Notes: generated by a model not told the origin, from the letters alone. Shown: positions 52,417 to 62,430, numbered from the stretch's first letter. The stretch is DNA of 64,000 nucleotides from UBA11740 sp035635855 (GCA_035635855.1 DASQAF010000010.1:12781-76780); one strand, 5' to 3'. Program-made: numbers and translations.

Positions 52417-52672
52417 ACTTACCTTCGATTTTCGTCTGTAGTTGTGTTTGTAGGGGGCTAAAGAACCGAAAGGCCGGATTGTGTCCGGCCTTTATATCGG
52501 TTGACGGAGGCTTTCGCCTCTTGTGGTCACTGTCCTCACCCCAGCGACCTAAACGCCTAGTGCGCAGGATTTTATACGTTCAAAACTGGCTGTCAACAAA
52601 AAAAGTTCTTGCAATAAATATGGTAATCAACCGGTGGTCTACAGAAGTTTGAAGTTAAAGCAGAGTCAAAAT
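52417..52672. other. Intergenic region with terminator
   Basis: Apart from the hairpin at 52467-52498, I see no gene. The converging metalloprotease-like gene ends at 52673. Confidence 0.5.
52467..52498 (+). terminator. Rho-independent terminator
   Basis: AAAGGCCGGA, loop TTGTG, TCCGGCCTTT, then ATAT. The A/T flanks make it usable from both sides. Confidence 0.75.
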
Positions 52673-55660
52673 TTATTGGATGAGTAGAAAGACTTGGTTG
52701 TCTTCGGCGCCCTCGATCGTTAATTGAGCTTGGCCGCATCCGGCGAGTTCGGTGGGAATGCGAATGATGATTTGTTGTAGTCCGGGCAGCGAGGGGAGTG
52801 TAGCGGCGAAGTCCTGGACCAATAGTGCTTGAGAGCCGGATTGGCAGGTTATGTGGAGAATGAGCGTGTTTTGCTCAACGAGCTTTTTTGCTCCGGAGGC
52901 GAACAGTAAAATACGTCTTGTGCCGTCTGCTAGAAAAGGAGCGTTAGGCGTGAAAGCGGTTAAGAGGTCGCCGTCCAGTGTGAGAAGCGGACCGTTTGCG
53001 GTTCCATCAAGGGCCCAGAACGCGGGAGCGGTTGCTCTAATTGTAGCGGTGGTGTTCCAGCTGCTTAGCGGTGCTTCCTGGTTAACGGTAACCGGGACTT
53101 GGGTTCCGGTAGTTGCCGCATCAGGGATAAGAAAATCAACGGTGTATGACGTAGGGTTAGAGTTAGGAATCCGTTTGACGGCGATCATGGCTGCGGAGAG
53201 CGAACCGATCTGTATTTGAAAGCCGGCGAGCGTGATGGGCCAAGTGCCGTTTTGATTTTGTTGTCCGTAACTGTCTAGCAGTGATGTGGCAGGCAAGGTG
53301 ATCGTGACCCTGGCCAACGAGCCTTGAGCGAGTACGTTTTTGGTTGAAGCGGTTTCGAGCTTTGCCGGCAAACTTTGGAGCTGGATATTAGCGTTCGGTA
53401 TTGGAGTTGGCGTAGGCGTGGGAGTTGGACTGGGCGTCGGTGTTGGCGTTGGAGTGGGAGCAGCGGTGAACAAGCCGGTGATTGAAGCTGAATTGTTTGA
53501 TTGAACCGGGTCGGCGGTAGAGGCTGTTAGCGTTGCTGTTGTTGTAATGGTTCCTTGAGCATTTAGATTCGTTGTGGTGATTGAAAAGCTCACGGCTTCC
53601 TCGGTGGCAAGTTGGTTGACCGCCAAGTGAAAGTTATTACCAGTTATTTGAGTGGTTCCTAGCGTGGTTGCTGCTGAGATTGCGCTGAGTCCTGGTGGGA
53701 TGGTGACATTGGCTTCAATCCCCTTGGCCAGACCTGGACCTGTGTTCGTGATTGTGAAGCCATAGGTGGCGTTGCTTCCAGCGCGAGTCTCAGTAGGCAG
53801 AGTCGTGTCTGCGGCAATTGAGAGATCTGGAGTTTGTTCGAGCATTTCGCCGGTTGTCCTGTCTATCCATAACGGTAAGGTTGCTTTGCTGACAGGCGTG
53901 GCATTGCTCAGGAGCTGAGCGCGCAGACTGAAGGGGCCAGTGCCGGCGGGGATTGGGAGTGACAATGAAAGCTGTTGTTGGAATGGAGTGGTTTGGACAA
54001 AGCTGGAGGGACCTAACCAGAAGCGGACAGCATTGGGCGTGAGTAGGTAGGAGCGGCTGGTATCTATGGTGGCAGAAACTTGGATAGTTCCTGACGGCAT
54101 TCCGGGAGTTACGTTTAAGCGCACTGGTGCGGTTTGCGTGCCCGCATCTTCGACAGTGAGCGTGTAGTCAGAAGTGCCAGAGGTAGAGTTTTGAATTGTA
54201 AGGGCCCAAAGGCCGGGACGTGGGAGCGTGAGTACTTGAGCGCCGCCGCCGGCAACTGAAAAGGATTGAGTACGGCCATTCAAGTCGACGGGCTGGAGCT
54301 GTATGAAACCAACAAAGGTGTTTGGGCTTTGCAGGTTGAGTCGAAGCCGGCGAGGAAGAGAATCCGTGAAGTTGATAATAAGTGTGTCTACGTCTGAGGG
54401 AGTGACTTGGCCGCGAATCTTAGCTGGAATAGTGATAGTCGGCGCGGATTGTGCAGTTGAGGGAAAGTCGCTCTGCTCGGTCAACAGAAGATCGTCTACT
54501 ATTCCGTCGCAGTCGTCATCAACGTTGTTTATAGTCTCGATTGCTGTAGGCTTGATCTGCGCGTTGTTGTCGTCAGTGTCTCCAGCTAAAGGCGTAAAAC
54601 CATCGCCGTCGGCGTCTATGCAAAAGGGATTTGATCCGGGGAATTTTTGGCTGATTCTGTTGCGAGCTTCTGGAGTGGCAAACCAATGCCAGGTGTCTAT
54701 CTCGCAAAGAATATTTCGTTGCGCGCCCTCGGCGAGAGCTTCGATAAGGAGGTCGTTTTTTTCTTCACGTGTTTGTGGGCTCGTTGGATCTGTGCCGGTG
54801 GCCGGATGAGTTGCGGCATAGTCGCGTATGTATCTGAAAGCTCGTTTGACTGCTTCAATCCCGTGTAGTTTGGTAAAGCGTAAGAGGAGTCCCGCCCAGG
54901 CGCTGTTTGCCAGGACATTCGGGCAGGTATTGCCATTTCTCACGCATTGGGCCCACGTGGCTCCGGTGGAATCCCACGCAAGGGTGTATTCAGTAATTTT
55001 CTTTTCGAATAGTGCGTCGGCATCGGATTGGAGAATGCCAGCGCGCGAATAGTATTGAAGAAAGGGAATCAGGAATGATGTCCAGGCGTGACTTGAGTCA
55101 GGATATCCGAGGCTTAGGTACAAAATCCAAATCTCAAAGTTGTGTGCGAGCTCATGAACGCACTCTGGACTCAGTAGATCGGAGTTTATGTTTTGGATCA
55201 CGGAGCCTAATTCGTTCTCGGACAACTCAACGCCTTTGAAGTTTGAGCCTGCATGGCCGGCATTGGCGCCGGTGGGGATCACTGCGATGGTGAGAAGGCC
55301 GGTGCCTTGCGGTTCTCCTGCCGTGATTTCAGTGAGCATGGCATAAGTGAGATCAGTGAGGTCGATAAGTCGGCGCAGTTGAGATGGAGTGAGTGCGCCC
55401 GCTTGAGTCCAAGAATCTGGAAGGGCGTAGCGAGTGTATTTGCCGTCGTAGGCGGTAAGGTTGTAAGTCGTGCCTGCGAACGAGATGTACTGGATTGGGT
55501 AGCCGGAAAGGGGAGGCTGCTCCTGGATCATGACCGGCGAGTTTACACGGAGCGCAGAGTGCGCAGGATAAATGGGCGCAGTGAGGGATACGAAGGGACT
55601 GAAGATGAGGAGAGCCGTGCACAACAAGGCGTGGGTGGGGCTGGTTGATGTTTTGAACAT
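52673..55660 (-). CDS. Secreted HExxH-type protein with DUF11 and cation-binding repeats
   Basis: A 995-residue exported protein. After a signal peptide (about 1-28), an N-terminal domain of about 350 residues carries CVHELAHNFEIW, an HExxH zinc-peptidase motif (about 170). Then come DADGDGFTPLAGDTDDNNAQIKP and NNVDDDCDGIVDD, the cation-binding MopE/thrombospondin-3-like motif, a DUF11 domain (TFTITNTGPGLAKGIEANVT, given in part) and a Thr/Pro linker (PTPTPTPSPTPTP). The C-terminal 250 residues are further beta domains, with a motif also seen in acidobacterial surface proteins. It is probably a surface or secreted metalloprotease carried as cargo; catalysis has not been shown. Confidence 0.8.
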   Translation of the reverse strand: MFKTSTSPTHALLCTALLIFSPFVSLTAPIYPAHSALRVNSPVMIQEQPPLSGYPIQYISFAGTTYNLTAYDGKYTRYALPDSWTQAGALTPSQLRRLIDLTDLTYAMLTEITAGEPQGTGLLTIAVIPTGANAGHAGSNFKGVELSENELGSVIQNINSDLLSPECVHELAHNFEIWILYLSLGYPDSSHAWTSFLIPFLQYYSRAGILQSDADALFEKKITEYTLAWDSTGATWAQCVRNGNTCPNVLANSAWAGLLLRFTKLHGIEAVKRAFRYIRDYAATHPATGTDPTSPQTREEKNDLLIEALAEGAQRNILCEIDTWHWFATPEARNRISQKFPGSNPFCIDADGDGFTPLAGDTDDNNAQIKPTAIETINNVDDDCDGIVDDLLLTEQSDFPSTAQSAPTITIPAKIRGQVTPSDVDTLIINFTDSLPRRLRLNLQSPNTFVGFIQLQPVDLNGRTQSFSVAGGGAQVLTLPRPGLWALTIQNSTSGTSDYTLTVEDAGTQTAPVRLNVTPGMPSGTIQVSATIDTSRSYLLTPNAVRFWLGPSSFVQTTPFQQQLSLSLPIPAGTGPFSLRAQLLSNATPVSKATLPLWIDRTTGEMLEQTPDLSIAADTTLPTETRAGSNATYGFTITNTGPGLAKGIEANVTIPPGLSAISAATTLGTTQITGNNFHLAVNQLATEEAVSFSITTTNLNAQGTITTTATLTASTADPVQSNNSASITGLFTAAPTPTPTPTPSPTPTPTPTPIPNANIQLQSLPAKLETASTKNVLAQGSLARVTITLPATSLLDSYGQQNQNGTWPITLAGFQIQIGSLSAAMIAVKRIPNSNPTSYTVDFLIPDAATTGTQVPVTVNQEAPLSSWNTTATIRATAPAFWALDGTANGPLLTLDGDLLTAFTPNAPFLADGTRRILLFASGAKKLVEQNTLILHITCQSGSQALLVQDFAATLPSLPGLQQIIIRIPTELAGCGQAQLTIEGAEDNQVFLLIQ

Positions 55661-55771
55661 AGAGACTCCATGACGGTCCTTCCTGGGACGCGGCGCGTAG
55701 TTGTCGCGCTTTGCCCACAGCCTTTATACCAGTTTTCACGATTTGAAGGAGAAAGTTGTGGTGAGGGCGAT

Positions 55772-57034
55772 TTAGTTCGATGTATCGGGCCTGTGAAGTA
55801 GGGGTATGCGAGGTCGAGGTTTGAAGCCGATCTCTGTCCAGAATCGCTCGACTTCTTCGAATGCTTTATTTCTGAGGGTTGCATACCATTCGGAGATGCT
55901 AAGAGCGGTCAATTGGATATTTTCCTGAACGGCCTCGTCGATGCCTTTCGGTCCCTTCCAAAACACTATCTTCGTTGTTGTGGAAAGACCGTGCTCTAGC
56001 GAGTCTCGCGTGCGTTGGGCTATGAGTCTGGCGAGCTGGCGGCAGACAGCCGGGTTGGTTCTATGATCGGCGTCAAAGGCTATTAGAGCGTTGTATGGTC
56101 TTGATGCCTCGATGATATGAGGGTGCGAGCAGCTGACGCCGGTGGTTGCGATGACGCGGGCTTTTGGCCTGAACCTTACGAGAGTTTCTGCTTTGAGTGC
56201 TCCTTCGGTAATGACGACTGTTCCACCAGGCGGATAGTCTCGTGGAAGGAAAGTGAAGTGTATGGGCGTGCCAGAACTGGTGCCGCGGCGTTCGAGGGGA
56301 GAGGCGAGCCATCGGTATTTCTTTTCGCCGGTGGGAATGTCGTTCGGGTGAAGTCTAATTTGACATGCCTGGATCAGTCCTTCTGAATCCTTGTAGGGTA
56401 TGACAAGGATAGGCATTCGGTAGTTTCGGGGTTTCCAGATATGGACCATACCAGAGGGGTCTTGCCAAAAGCCTGGTATGCCGACGACGCCGGCGCGTGA
56501 ATGGAGTTTGCCGTCTACGGGGAAAGTATAGAGTACGAACCTACGCAAAGCAGATGCAAGGGCTGCGCGTTCTTGCTGGGTTGGTGGGAGAGCGCCGTAA
56601 TTCTTAGCGTGGTGTTCGAGCAGGCCACGCGAGTACAGGCCGCCGGGGCCGGTGACGAGCTGTGCGTGATAGCTGGAGGCGGGTGAGATTTTGATTAGTT
56701 CCTGAAAAACGGCGTCGCGGATCTCAAGTGAAGCGAGTGGTATCGAAGGTGGGGCAGGGCGAGCGTTTTGGTGAACGGCTGGAGTAATAGCGATATCTGT
56801 GTGCACGTGAATGTTTCCGCCGTTTTTTGATTCTCCGCGGTAAGTTGAGCCGTCACTTATCCACATACAAATGGAAGTACGTTCGTCGGTTGAGTAGCCA
56901 CAATAATAAGGTCTGCCGCAAATGCGGCACGGGCGCTTCTTGCTTACGCGCTGGAAGCCGCCGGAGACCAGTGGAGCACGAGTTCCGACGTTTCTTGAGG
57001 TAGAACGGTCTTTGTTGACTTGCGCGTTGGGCAT
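55772..57034 (-). CDS. DUF3854/TOPRIM-type primase-like protein
   Basis: A 420-residue protein of the plasmid primase type. The N-terminal part has a zinc finger (RPCRICGRPYYCGYS with a later CMW). The middle has RMPILVIPYKDSEGLIQACQIRLHP, in part, and the C-terminal half has the TOPRIM-like block GTVVITEGALKAETLVRF, VIATTGVSCSHPHIIEA and YNALIAFDADHRTNPAVCRQLARL, in parts, where EGALK and DAD are the metal residues. Such proteins start DNA synthesis during element replication or transfer. There is no helicase domain attached. Confidence 0.82.
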   Translation of the reverse strand: MPNAQVNKDRSTSRNVGTRAPLVSGGFQRVSKKRPCRICGRPYYCGYSTDERTSICMWISDGSTYRGESKNGGNIHVHTDIAITPAVHQNARPAPPSIPLASLEIRDAVFQELIKISPASSYHAQLVTGPGGLYSRGLLEHHAKNYGALPPTQQERAALASALRRFVLYTFPVDGKLHSRAGVVGIPGFWQDPSGMVHIWKPRNYRMPILVIPYKDSEGLIQACQIRLHPNDIPTGEKKYRWLASPLERRGTSSGTPIHFTFLPRDYPPGGTVVITEGALKAETLVRFRPKARVIATTGVSCSHPHIIEASRPYNALIAFDADHRTNPAVCRQLARLIAQRTRDSLEHGLSTTTKIVFWKGPKGIDEAVQENIQLTALSISEWYATLRNKAFEEVERFWTEIGFKPRPRIPLLHRPDTSN

Positions 57035-57181
57035 CGGAGATCGGGAGTGTTTGACAGGGCCGTTCGGATTTTGATGGCTTAGGTGTCGTCCGCCGAATCT
57101 TTATTTCTTGGGCTTTATTCTTTCCAATGAATAAGGGCTACACGCCCTCGTGTCTTTGGTTGCGTGGTCCATAGTGTGGCC

Positions 57182-59695
57182 TCAACAGCGACTACGTCCG
57201 CAATCGCGGCAAACGTAGCAGCCTCCAGAAAACTCTACCTGTCCTCCGCATTCGACGCATTTTCCGATCATGCTGTGCATGCCACTTGCCTGTTTTGGCT
57301 GGATGTGTGGTGTAGTTTTATTAGCTCGCGCAGAATCCATCTGCCCGGCTAAACGGCGTTGCATGATGAGTAGACATTCAGCGATGGCTTGCTCAGGAGA
57401 AGTAAGCAGCCGTTGGTTGAACCAGACGGAATGAGTGCCGGTGGTAGTGTCGAGCATGTGCGCGACTTCCTTAACGTGAAAGCCTCCACGCAGCATTTTC
57501 GATGTTAGTTTTCCAACGCTCGACGAGATTGGTCCAGTGACAAATATTTCCTGGATTTGCTTACCGTTGTGATTAACAGTCACGTAGAGTCTTTGACCGT
57601 CGAATTCAATCTGCCAGGTTGAGCCGGAAAGCTCCTTGGGGCGGTCCTCTCGGTCGGGAGCCCAATCGATCACTGTAACCGCTTCCGGGAGTTCGGAGAG
57701 TGAGGGGATGGGATCTGCGATCGTTTCCTTGGGCTGCGCGTCCTTTTTCATGCTGGTGAGGACCTGTTCGTCGCGAGAGCCGTCGCGATAGTAACTGACG
57801 GCTTTGCAGCCGAGTTGTCGAGCGAGCATGTATAGCTCGCTTACCGATTCAAGCGTGTCGTCTTTTGCACCGTTGCAGGTCTTGGAAACAGAGTTGTCTA
57901 CATTAAGCTGGGTGGCTGCGAGTACCTGTACGTGTTGCTCGGAGCTGATGTCCATCGCAGAAATGAAATGAGCCGGAAGCTCGCTTAAATGTTCGACAAC
58001 ATAGGCGGCGGCGCGTTCGATTGAGATCTGGTCTGTCTGATCGACGTGGAGTCCGAGCGCTTCGGCGGCGAGGGGATGTACGTAAGTGCGAGTGCCGATA
58101 GTGTCTTTGCGGACGTAGGCCCAGGAAAAGTTTGGCTCTACGCCACTCGAGGTTTCGGCAACGAGCGAGATTGTGCCTGTAGGTGCGCAGGTGGTTGTCT
58201 CGTAGTTCCGAGGAGTTAAAGGTACTTCGGGCGAAAGTCCAATAGTGTCGTAGATAAATTCCTGGTAGGCCGACCGGTTCTCTTCAAATTCGGGGAAAGC
58301 GCCTTTTTCCAAGCCGAGATGAAGACTCTTATTCCAGGCTTCATAGCGTACAAAGCCCATGACCTCGTGCATAAGTTCGCAGGATTCCGGAGAGCCATAA
58401 GTGATACCGAGTTTCAAACAAAGGTCGGCGAAGCCCATGATACCGAGCCCCACAGGTCGAGTGCGCTTGACGGTGTCTTCGATTTCAGGGAGTGGCCAGG
58501 TGCAAGTATCAATAACGTTATCCAGAAACTGCGTGCTGGTGTGGACGACGTGGCGGAGGTGGTTCCAGTTGATATTGCGGCGACCGCGGCTGTCGGTGTC
58601 GTGAAACTTGCTGACGTCGATCGAGCCAAGATTGCAGGAGTTGTTGGCGTGCAGGAATTGTTCGCCGCAAGGGTTACACGAGTAGATCGGTCCCATTGAG
58701 GCCATCAAATGGTTGTGGCGATTTACTTCGTCGATGAAGGCGATCCCGGGTTCGGCATACTTGTGCGCGCTCGCAATAATGCGATTCCAAATGTCGCGGG
58801 CATAGATCATTCCTGGGCCGGGAGGCGTGACTTTCTTGTATCGGGTCAGGTCCTGTTTAAGGAAAGCGTCACGGTCGCAAAAGACTAGTGGGTCCGGTGC
58901 GAAGCATGGGAAGTTATCTTCGCGAACGTAAATGGCGTAGTCGTCATCGGCGACAGGATCATAGATCGCCTGGGTCCATGGTCTACTATCGAACTCGAGT
59001 TGAAACCATTCGTTGTTATCAACGGCGGCGAGAAAGTTGTCCGTGACGTTGACCGAGATATTGAAGTTAACTAGGGAGTGCTGATCGCTCTTGGCGTGGA
59101 TAAAGCGGAGAATGTCGGGGTGGGTGACTCGCATCATTCCCATATTCGCGCCGCGGCGAACTCCCCCTTGTTTCACGACATCGGTTACTTGATTGACGAT
59201 GTTCATGAAAGAAACGGGCCCGGAGGCGGTGCCGTGTCTCAGGCTGACGGTGGCGCCTGCGGGGCGTAGCGACTCGTAAGTCATGCCGGTGCCGCCGCCG
59301 GTTTGATGAATCATCGCGGTAACCTTGGCATGGTCCATGATGCCGGCAATGGAGTCGGGAATTCCGAGAACAAAGCAAGCGGCAAGCTGGCCATTGTCGC
59401 GGCCGGCATTTACGAGGCAGGGAGTGTTCGGCAAAAACTCGCGGTTGAGCATGATCTCAGTCATTGCCTGATGGAACTCGTTATGCTTCGCCTGGTCCGT
59501 TTCGGCCCTTGAGACGTGATCGACAACGCGCTTGACAATATCGGGCCATTCCTCGATTGGGTTGCCGTGGAGGTCTTTAACCGAGTAGCGCTTGCTCGCA
59601 ACTTTCCTGGCGTTACAGCCCAGGGTCTGCGATTTGAGTTGTCTCTCGGTGGGAGTGAAAGAGGCCTCAGGGGTTTGCTCGATGACGGTACTCAT
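57182..59695 (-). CDS. nrdJ: Adenosylcobalamin-dependent ribonucleotide reductase
   Basis: Class II reductase, 837 residues, making deoxyribonucleotides with B12 and without oxygen. It has LPNTPCLVNAGRDNGQLAACFVL, in part, GGGTGMTYESLRPAG, the active-site N-x-C-x-E in CNPCGEQFLHANNSCNLGSID, in part, and APTGTISLVAETSSGVEPNF, in part. The C-terminal TSCPD domain is SSVGKLTSKMLRGGFHVKEVAHML, in part, and a zinc-ribbon tail follows with CVECGG and CRDCGRSRC, the usual reducing cysteines. It lies inside the element between a primase-like gene and conjugation genes, which is unusual. Only 21 bases separate it from the next gene upstream, so no cobalamin riboswitch fits. Confidence 0.95.
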   Translation of the reverse strand: MSTVIEQTPEASFTPTERQLKSQTLGCNARKVASKRYSVKDLHGNPIEEWPDIVKRVVDHVSRAETDQAKHNEFHQAMTEIMLNREFLPNTPCLVNAGRDNGQLAACFVLGIPDSIAGIMDHAKVTAMIHQTGGGTGMTYESLRPAGATVSLRHGTASGPVSFMNIVNQVTDVVKQGGVRRGANMGMMRVTHPDILRFIHAKSDQHSLVNFNISVNVTDNFLAAVDNNEWFQLEFDSRPWTQAIYDPVADDDYAIYVREDNFPCFAPDPLVFCDRDAFLKQDLTRYKKVTPPGPGMIYARDIWNRIIASAHKYAEPGIAFIDEVNRHNHLMASMGPIYSCNPCGEQFLHANNSCNLGSIDVSKFHDTDSRGRRNINWNHLRHVVHTSTQFLDNVIDTCTWPLPEIEDTVKRTRPVGLGIMGFADLCLKLGITYGSPESCELMHEVMGFVRYEAWNKSLHLGLEKGAFPEFEENRSAYQEFIYDTIGLSPEVPLTPRNYETTTCAPTGTISLVAETSSGVEPNFSWAYVRKDTIGTRTYVHPLAAEALGLHVDQTDQISIERAAAYVVEHLSELPAHFISAMDISSEQHVQVLAATQLNVDNSVSKTCNGAKDDTLESVSELYMLARQLGCKAVSYYRDGSRDEQVLTSMKKDAQPKETIADPIPSLSELPEAVTVIDWAPDREDRPKELSGSTWQIEFDGQRLYVTVNHNGKQIQEIFVTGPISSSVGKLTSKMLRGGFHVKEVAHMLDTTTGTHSVWFNQRLLTSPEQAIAECLLIMQRRLAGQMDSARANKTTPHIQPKQASGMHSMIGKCVECGGQVEFSGGCYVCRDCGRSRC

Positions 59696-59716
59696 ACTTT
59701 TCTAGTTACTTTCCCT

Positions 59717-60307
59717 TTAGCTGGCTGCCGTTTGTGGCTGCGAGACGTATTGCTCAGCTTGTGGGTGGTAGCTGCCCGCCCTTTTTCTGTCCAGGTCGTG
59801 ATCGATGATGGTTATTGATCCGTTACACCTCGGATAATCCTCGCATCCGAAGAATTGTTGTTGATTGTCGCGGCGTTCGCGCAAGACAAGAGGCTTTTTG
59901 CAGTTTCGGCATCTTGGGCGCTGGTTGACGAGAACGAGTGCTTCACCGGAAGCGCGCCGGAGTCGACGACGCCAGTTCCCGGTCATGCGGAGATCTCCAG
60001 ACCACATTTTTATAACCTCGCTGCCGTTGGCGGTGAAGTCCGGGTTTTTGCTGTCATCAAAGACTGAAATGTTGATGGTGTCTCCGTCAACGTTCGGATA
60101 AATTCGCGCGCTGAGATTGGTTTTTGTGACTCGGTAGATCCAGTGATAGCCGTGCTCGGTATCCTGCAGCCGGCGGTAGTTCGGCGGTAGGTTGTATTCA
60201 ATCGCACGGAAGACAGACGGCAATGGCGAGTATTGCCGCTGTGTTGTGGTGGGTGGTCCAGCGACTGTGGCTGCGTTGTCGGGTAGAGTTTGTTCAGAAG
60301 CTACCAT
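59717..60307 (-). CDS. Protein with topoisomerase-type zinc finger
   Basis: A 196-residue protein. The first two thirds look like an unassigned beta-rich domain (RRLQDTEHGYHWIYRVTKT, in part). The end holds a topoisomerase IA C-terminal zinc finger: CRNCKKPLVLRERRDNQQQFFGCEDYPRCNGSI, in parts CRNC and FFGCEDYPRC. Such fingers bind single-stranded DNA and also occur in element-encoded proteins. Its place directly upstream of nrdJ suggests a DNA-handling role, not conclusively. Confidence 0.72.
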   Translation of the reverse strand: MVASEQTLPDNAATVAGPPTTTQRQYSPLPSVFRAIEYNLPPNYRRLQDTEHGYHWIYRVTKTNLSARIYPNVDGDTINISVFDDSKNPDFTANGSEVIKMWSGDLRMTGNWRRRLRRASGEALVLVNQRPRCRNCKKPLVLRERRDNQQQFFGCEDYPRCNGSITIIDHDLDRKRAGSYHPQAEQYVSQPQTAAS

Positions 60308-60333
60308 AGTGATTTCTTACCTCTCGCCAGCCG

Positions 60334-62430
60334 TTAGTAACGTTGGCGCATTCCTTCTTCGATACGGCGGTCCATATCCCTGGCTACGCCGCTGACAATG
60401 GTTGAGATTTCGCGGAGATGGGCAGCCTCGAGATTCGCGTCTTTGATTTGGCCGGCGGCAGTTGTAGTACTGCCGAACTGAACCTGGTTGGCTTGCACTT
60501 CAAGGGAGTACGCCTGATCGATTCCGGCTTTGGATATAGCTGCGCCACGGTTAGCGCCGCCGGCGGCGGTTCCGGCTCCGGCATTGATGGCCGATACGTT
60601 GCCATCGAGCTGTGCCTTGGTGGCGGTTTCCATGTCGCTCTGATAGGTGAACTGACTTTTTTGTACGGTGTTCGCGGTGGCTGTTTCGTTCTGTATGGTG
60701 TTGGTGGAAAACTCGTTGTTAGCTCGGTTGAGGTTGCGGGTTCTGTTGCCCACGGCAACGTTCCCGAATAGGGGATTGATAACGCCAGTGCCGGCATAGG
60801 GGATCGCGGTGGATGCGCCGCCCCAGATTTCCTGCTTGCGAGCCCTTGCCTCGCTGGCTATGCGGACCGACTCTGCCCCTTGTGAGATGCCTGTCTGGGT
60901 GTTGGCTTGGTTGGCGCGAGCCCACATTTGACGATTCGTATCGGCAACCTGTGCGTGCGTGGCGGCGACCGTGAAGTTAGCACTTGATTGGGCCATCCCG
61001 CGCGCTGTTTGAGCTCCGCCAGCGATTGCCGCCAGAGTCGCTTGTCTATTGCCTTCAATGTTCGCGTGCCCGGAAATCTGCCTCGCGTTAGCGCCGAGGT
61101 TAGAGGCATCGAGCGAACCTTTAGCTCTGGTCATTTCAGCTTGGTATCCGCCCTGGGTTTGTGTGTTCTCTGCCTGGCGCTGTAATGCCGCCCCTGTTTT
61201 CAGGCCGGTGAATTCGACAGCTGAGCCGATGATTGCGGCCATCCATCCGGAGGCGGTGCTCGAAACAGCCTCGAAGAGCTGGCCGGTGGCGATGCGATAG
61301 GCCAGGTATGGGGAGAGCCAAAGCATCATGCCGTTGATGAGCATGATGCAGAGCGTGACGATAATTATCAGAGTGGGATCGTAGGCATTGTTCTTGATGA
61401 TCTGTGAGGTACGCTCGTCGATCGTGTAAGGAGCGGCGCCGTCATACAGCGACAGTCCAAAGCTGCCGACCGTATAAGCGATGAAGGTGAGGGTGTCGCG
61501 CACAACCGGGAAGATCATTGTGAAGACGACGGTTCCCCAGATGAATGGGTAGGAGATTCGTTCGGCGAGTTTTTTGTCGACAGCGACGGCGACCATGAAG
61601 GGCACTGCGAGCCGGAGCCCGATCATGATGAAGCCGCTTAACACAAGAAGGAATATCTCTCCTGCCTGAAGTATGCCTCGCGCAAGGTTAAGGCCGAAGA
61701 AAAGCTTAGGCATGGACCATGAGGTCATGTCGGTAGCGCCTTCCATAGCTTTCAAGCCGTTGAGCTTGCCGTCGCCGGATTCGCGATCAGTGAGGATACC
61801 GACCCAGCCGTATTCGCCGGGCTCGATATAGGCTGGCTGAATGAAAACGTTCTTTTCGTCTTTGATGATGAAGTGACCCTGCACAAACGCGTAGTACTGA
61901 TCGTTGAAGGCTGTGCGCTTTTCCTCGATCATCGGTTCGATAGGGATGGTTAATGTGCGGCCGATCTTATAGAGAGTAGAAATTGCGGCAGGCGCAATCG
62001 CAAAGAGGGCCATGCAAAAAACGGCGCGGCCAAACCAGTAATAGAGCTCGCTCGAAGCGCCGTCGTTTTCCCGAATGGTTCTGATAAAGGAAAAGAGAAG
62101 GACGATGCTGGCAAGGATCATTGCCAGGAAGCTAAATTTTTCTAGGAGCGGTTTTTCTATCTGTCGGCGCATGTAAGGAACGAGTTCTCGCACGAGGTTC
62201 ATGAGGGTGACCATCTGTGCGCTTGGTTGGCCGGCTTCCCAAGGAGGCGATGGAGGCGATGGAGTCGATGCAGGCGGCGGCGTAGCGGACTGGGATGGGT
62301 CGCCATTGCCTTGAGCAAAACAAGGTGGTGTGAGGATGAACAGAATGATTGTAATTAAAGCAATGGTCGCAACAGGAATCGGGTGGCGCCAGGGATTGAG
62401 TCTAGCTGTAGTTGGCTGTAGGACTGTCAT
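60334..62430 (-). CDS. TrbL/VirB6-like conjugation membrane protein
   Basis: A 698-residue inner-membrane protein of the type IV secretion channel. It has an N-terminal signal-like segment (VATIALITIILFILTPPCFA, in part), a Pro/Ser-rich linker (PPPASTPSPPSPP), at least six membrane segments (for example LAMILASIVLLFSFIRTI, AVFCMALFAIAPAAIS, IFLLVLSGFIMIGLRL, PTLIIIVTLCIMLINGMMLW, in parts), and a long Ala/Gln/Thr-rich cytoplasmic tail (RARKQEIW to MRQRY), the usual TrbL/TraG-N plan. It lies with TrbJ- and VirB4-like genes in one transcript. Confidence 0.85.
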   Translation of the reverse strand: MTVLQPTTARLNPWRHPIPVATIALITIILFILTPPCFAQGNGDPSQSATPPPASTPSPPSPPWEAGQPSAQMVTLMNLVRELVPYMRRQIEKPLLEKFSFLAMILASIVLLFSFIRTIRENDGASSELYYWFGRAVFCMALFAIAPAAISTLYKIGRTLTIPIEPMIEEKRTAFNDQYYAFVQGHFIIKDEKNVFIQPAYIEPGEYGWVGILTDRESGDGKLNGLKAMEGATDMTSWSMPKLFFGLNLARGILQAGEIFLLVLSGFIMIGLRLAVPFMVAVAVDKKLAERISYPFIWGTVVFTMIFPVVRDTLTFIAYTVGSFGLSLYDGAAPYTIDERTSQIIKNNAYDPTLIIIVTLCIMLINGMMLWLSPYLAYRIATGQLFEAVSSTASGWMAAIIGSAVEFTGLKTGAALQRQAENTQTQGGYQAEMTRAKGSLDASNLGANARQISGHANIEGNRQATLAAIAGGAQTARGMAQSSANFTVAATHAQVADTNRQMWARANQANTQTGISQGAESVRIASEARARKQEIWGGASTAIPYAGTGVINPLFGNVAVGNRTRNLNRANNEFSTNTIQNETATANTVQKSQFTYQSDMETATKAQLDGNVSAINAGAGTAAGGANRGAAISKAGIDQAYSLEVQANQVQFGSTTTAAGQIKDANLEAAHLREISTIVSGVARDMDRRIEEGMRQRY

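Noticed and set aside
59696..59716. A cobalamin riboswitch before nrdJ
   Set aside because: Only 21 bases are available between the genes.
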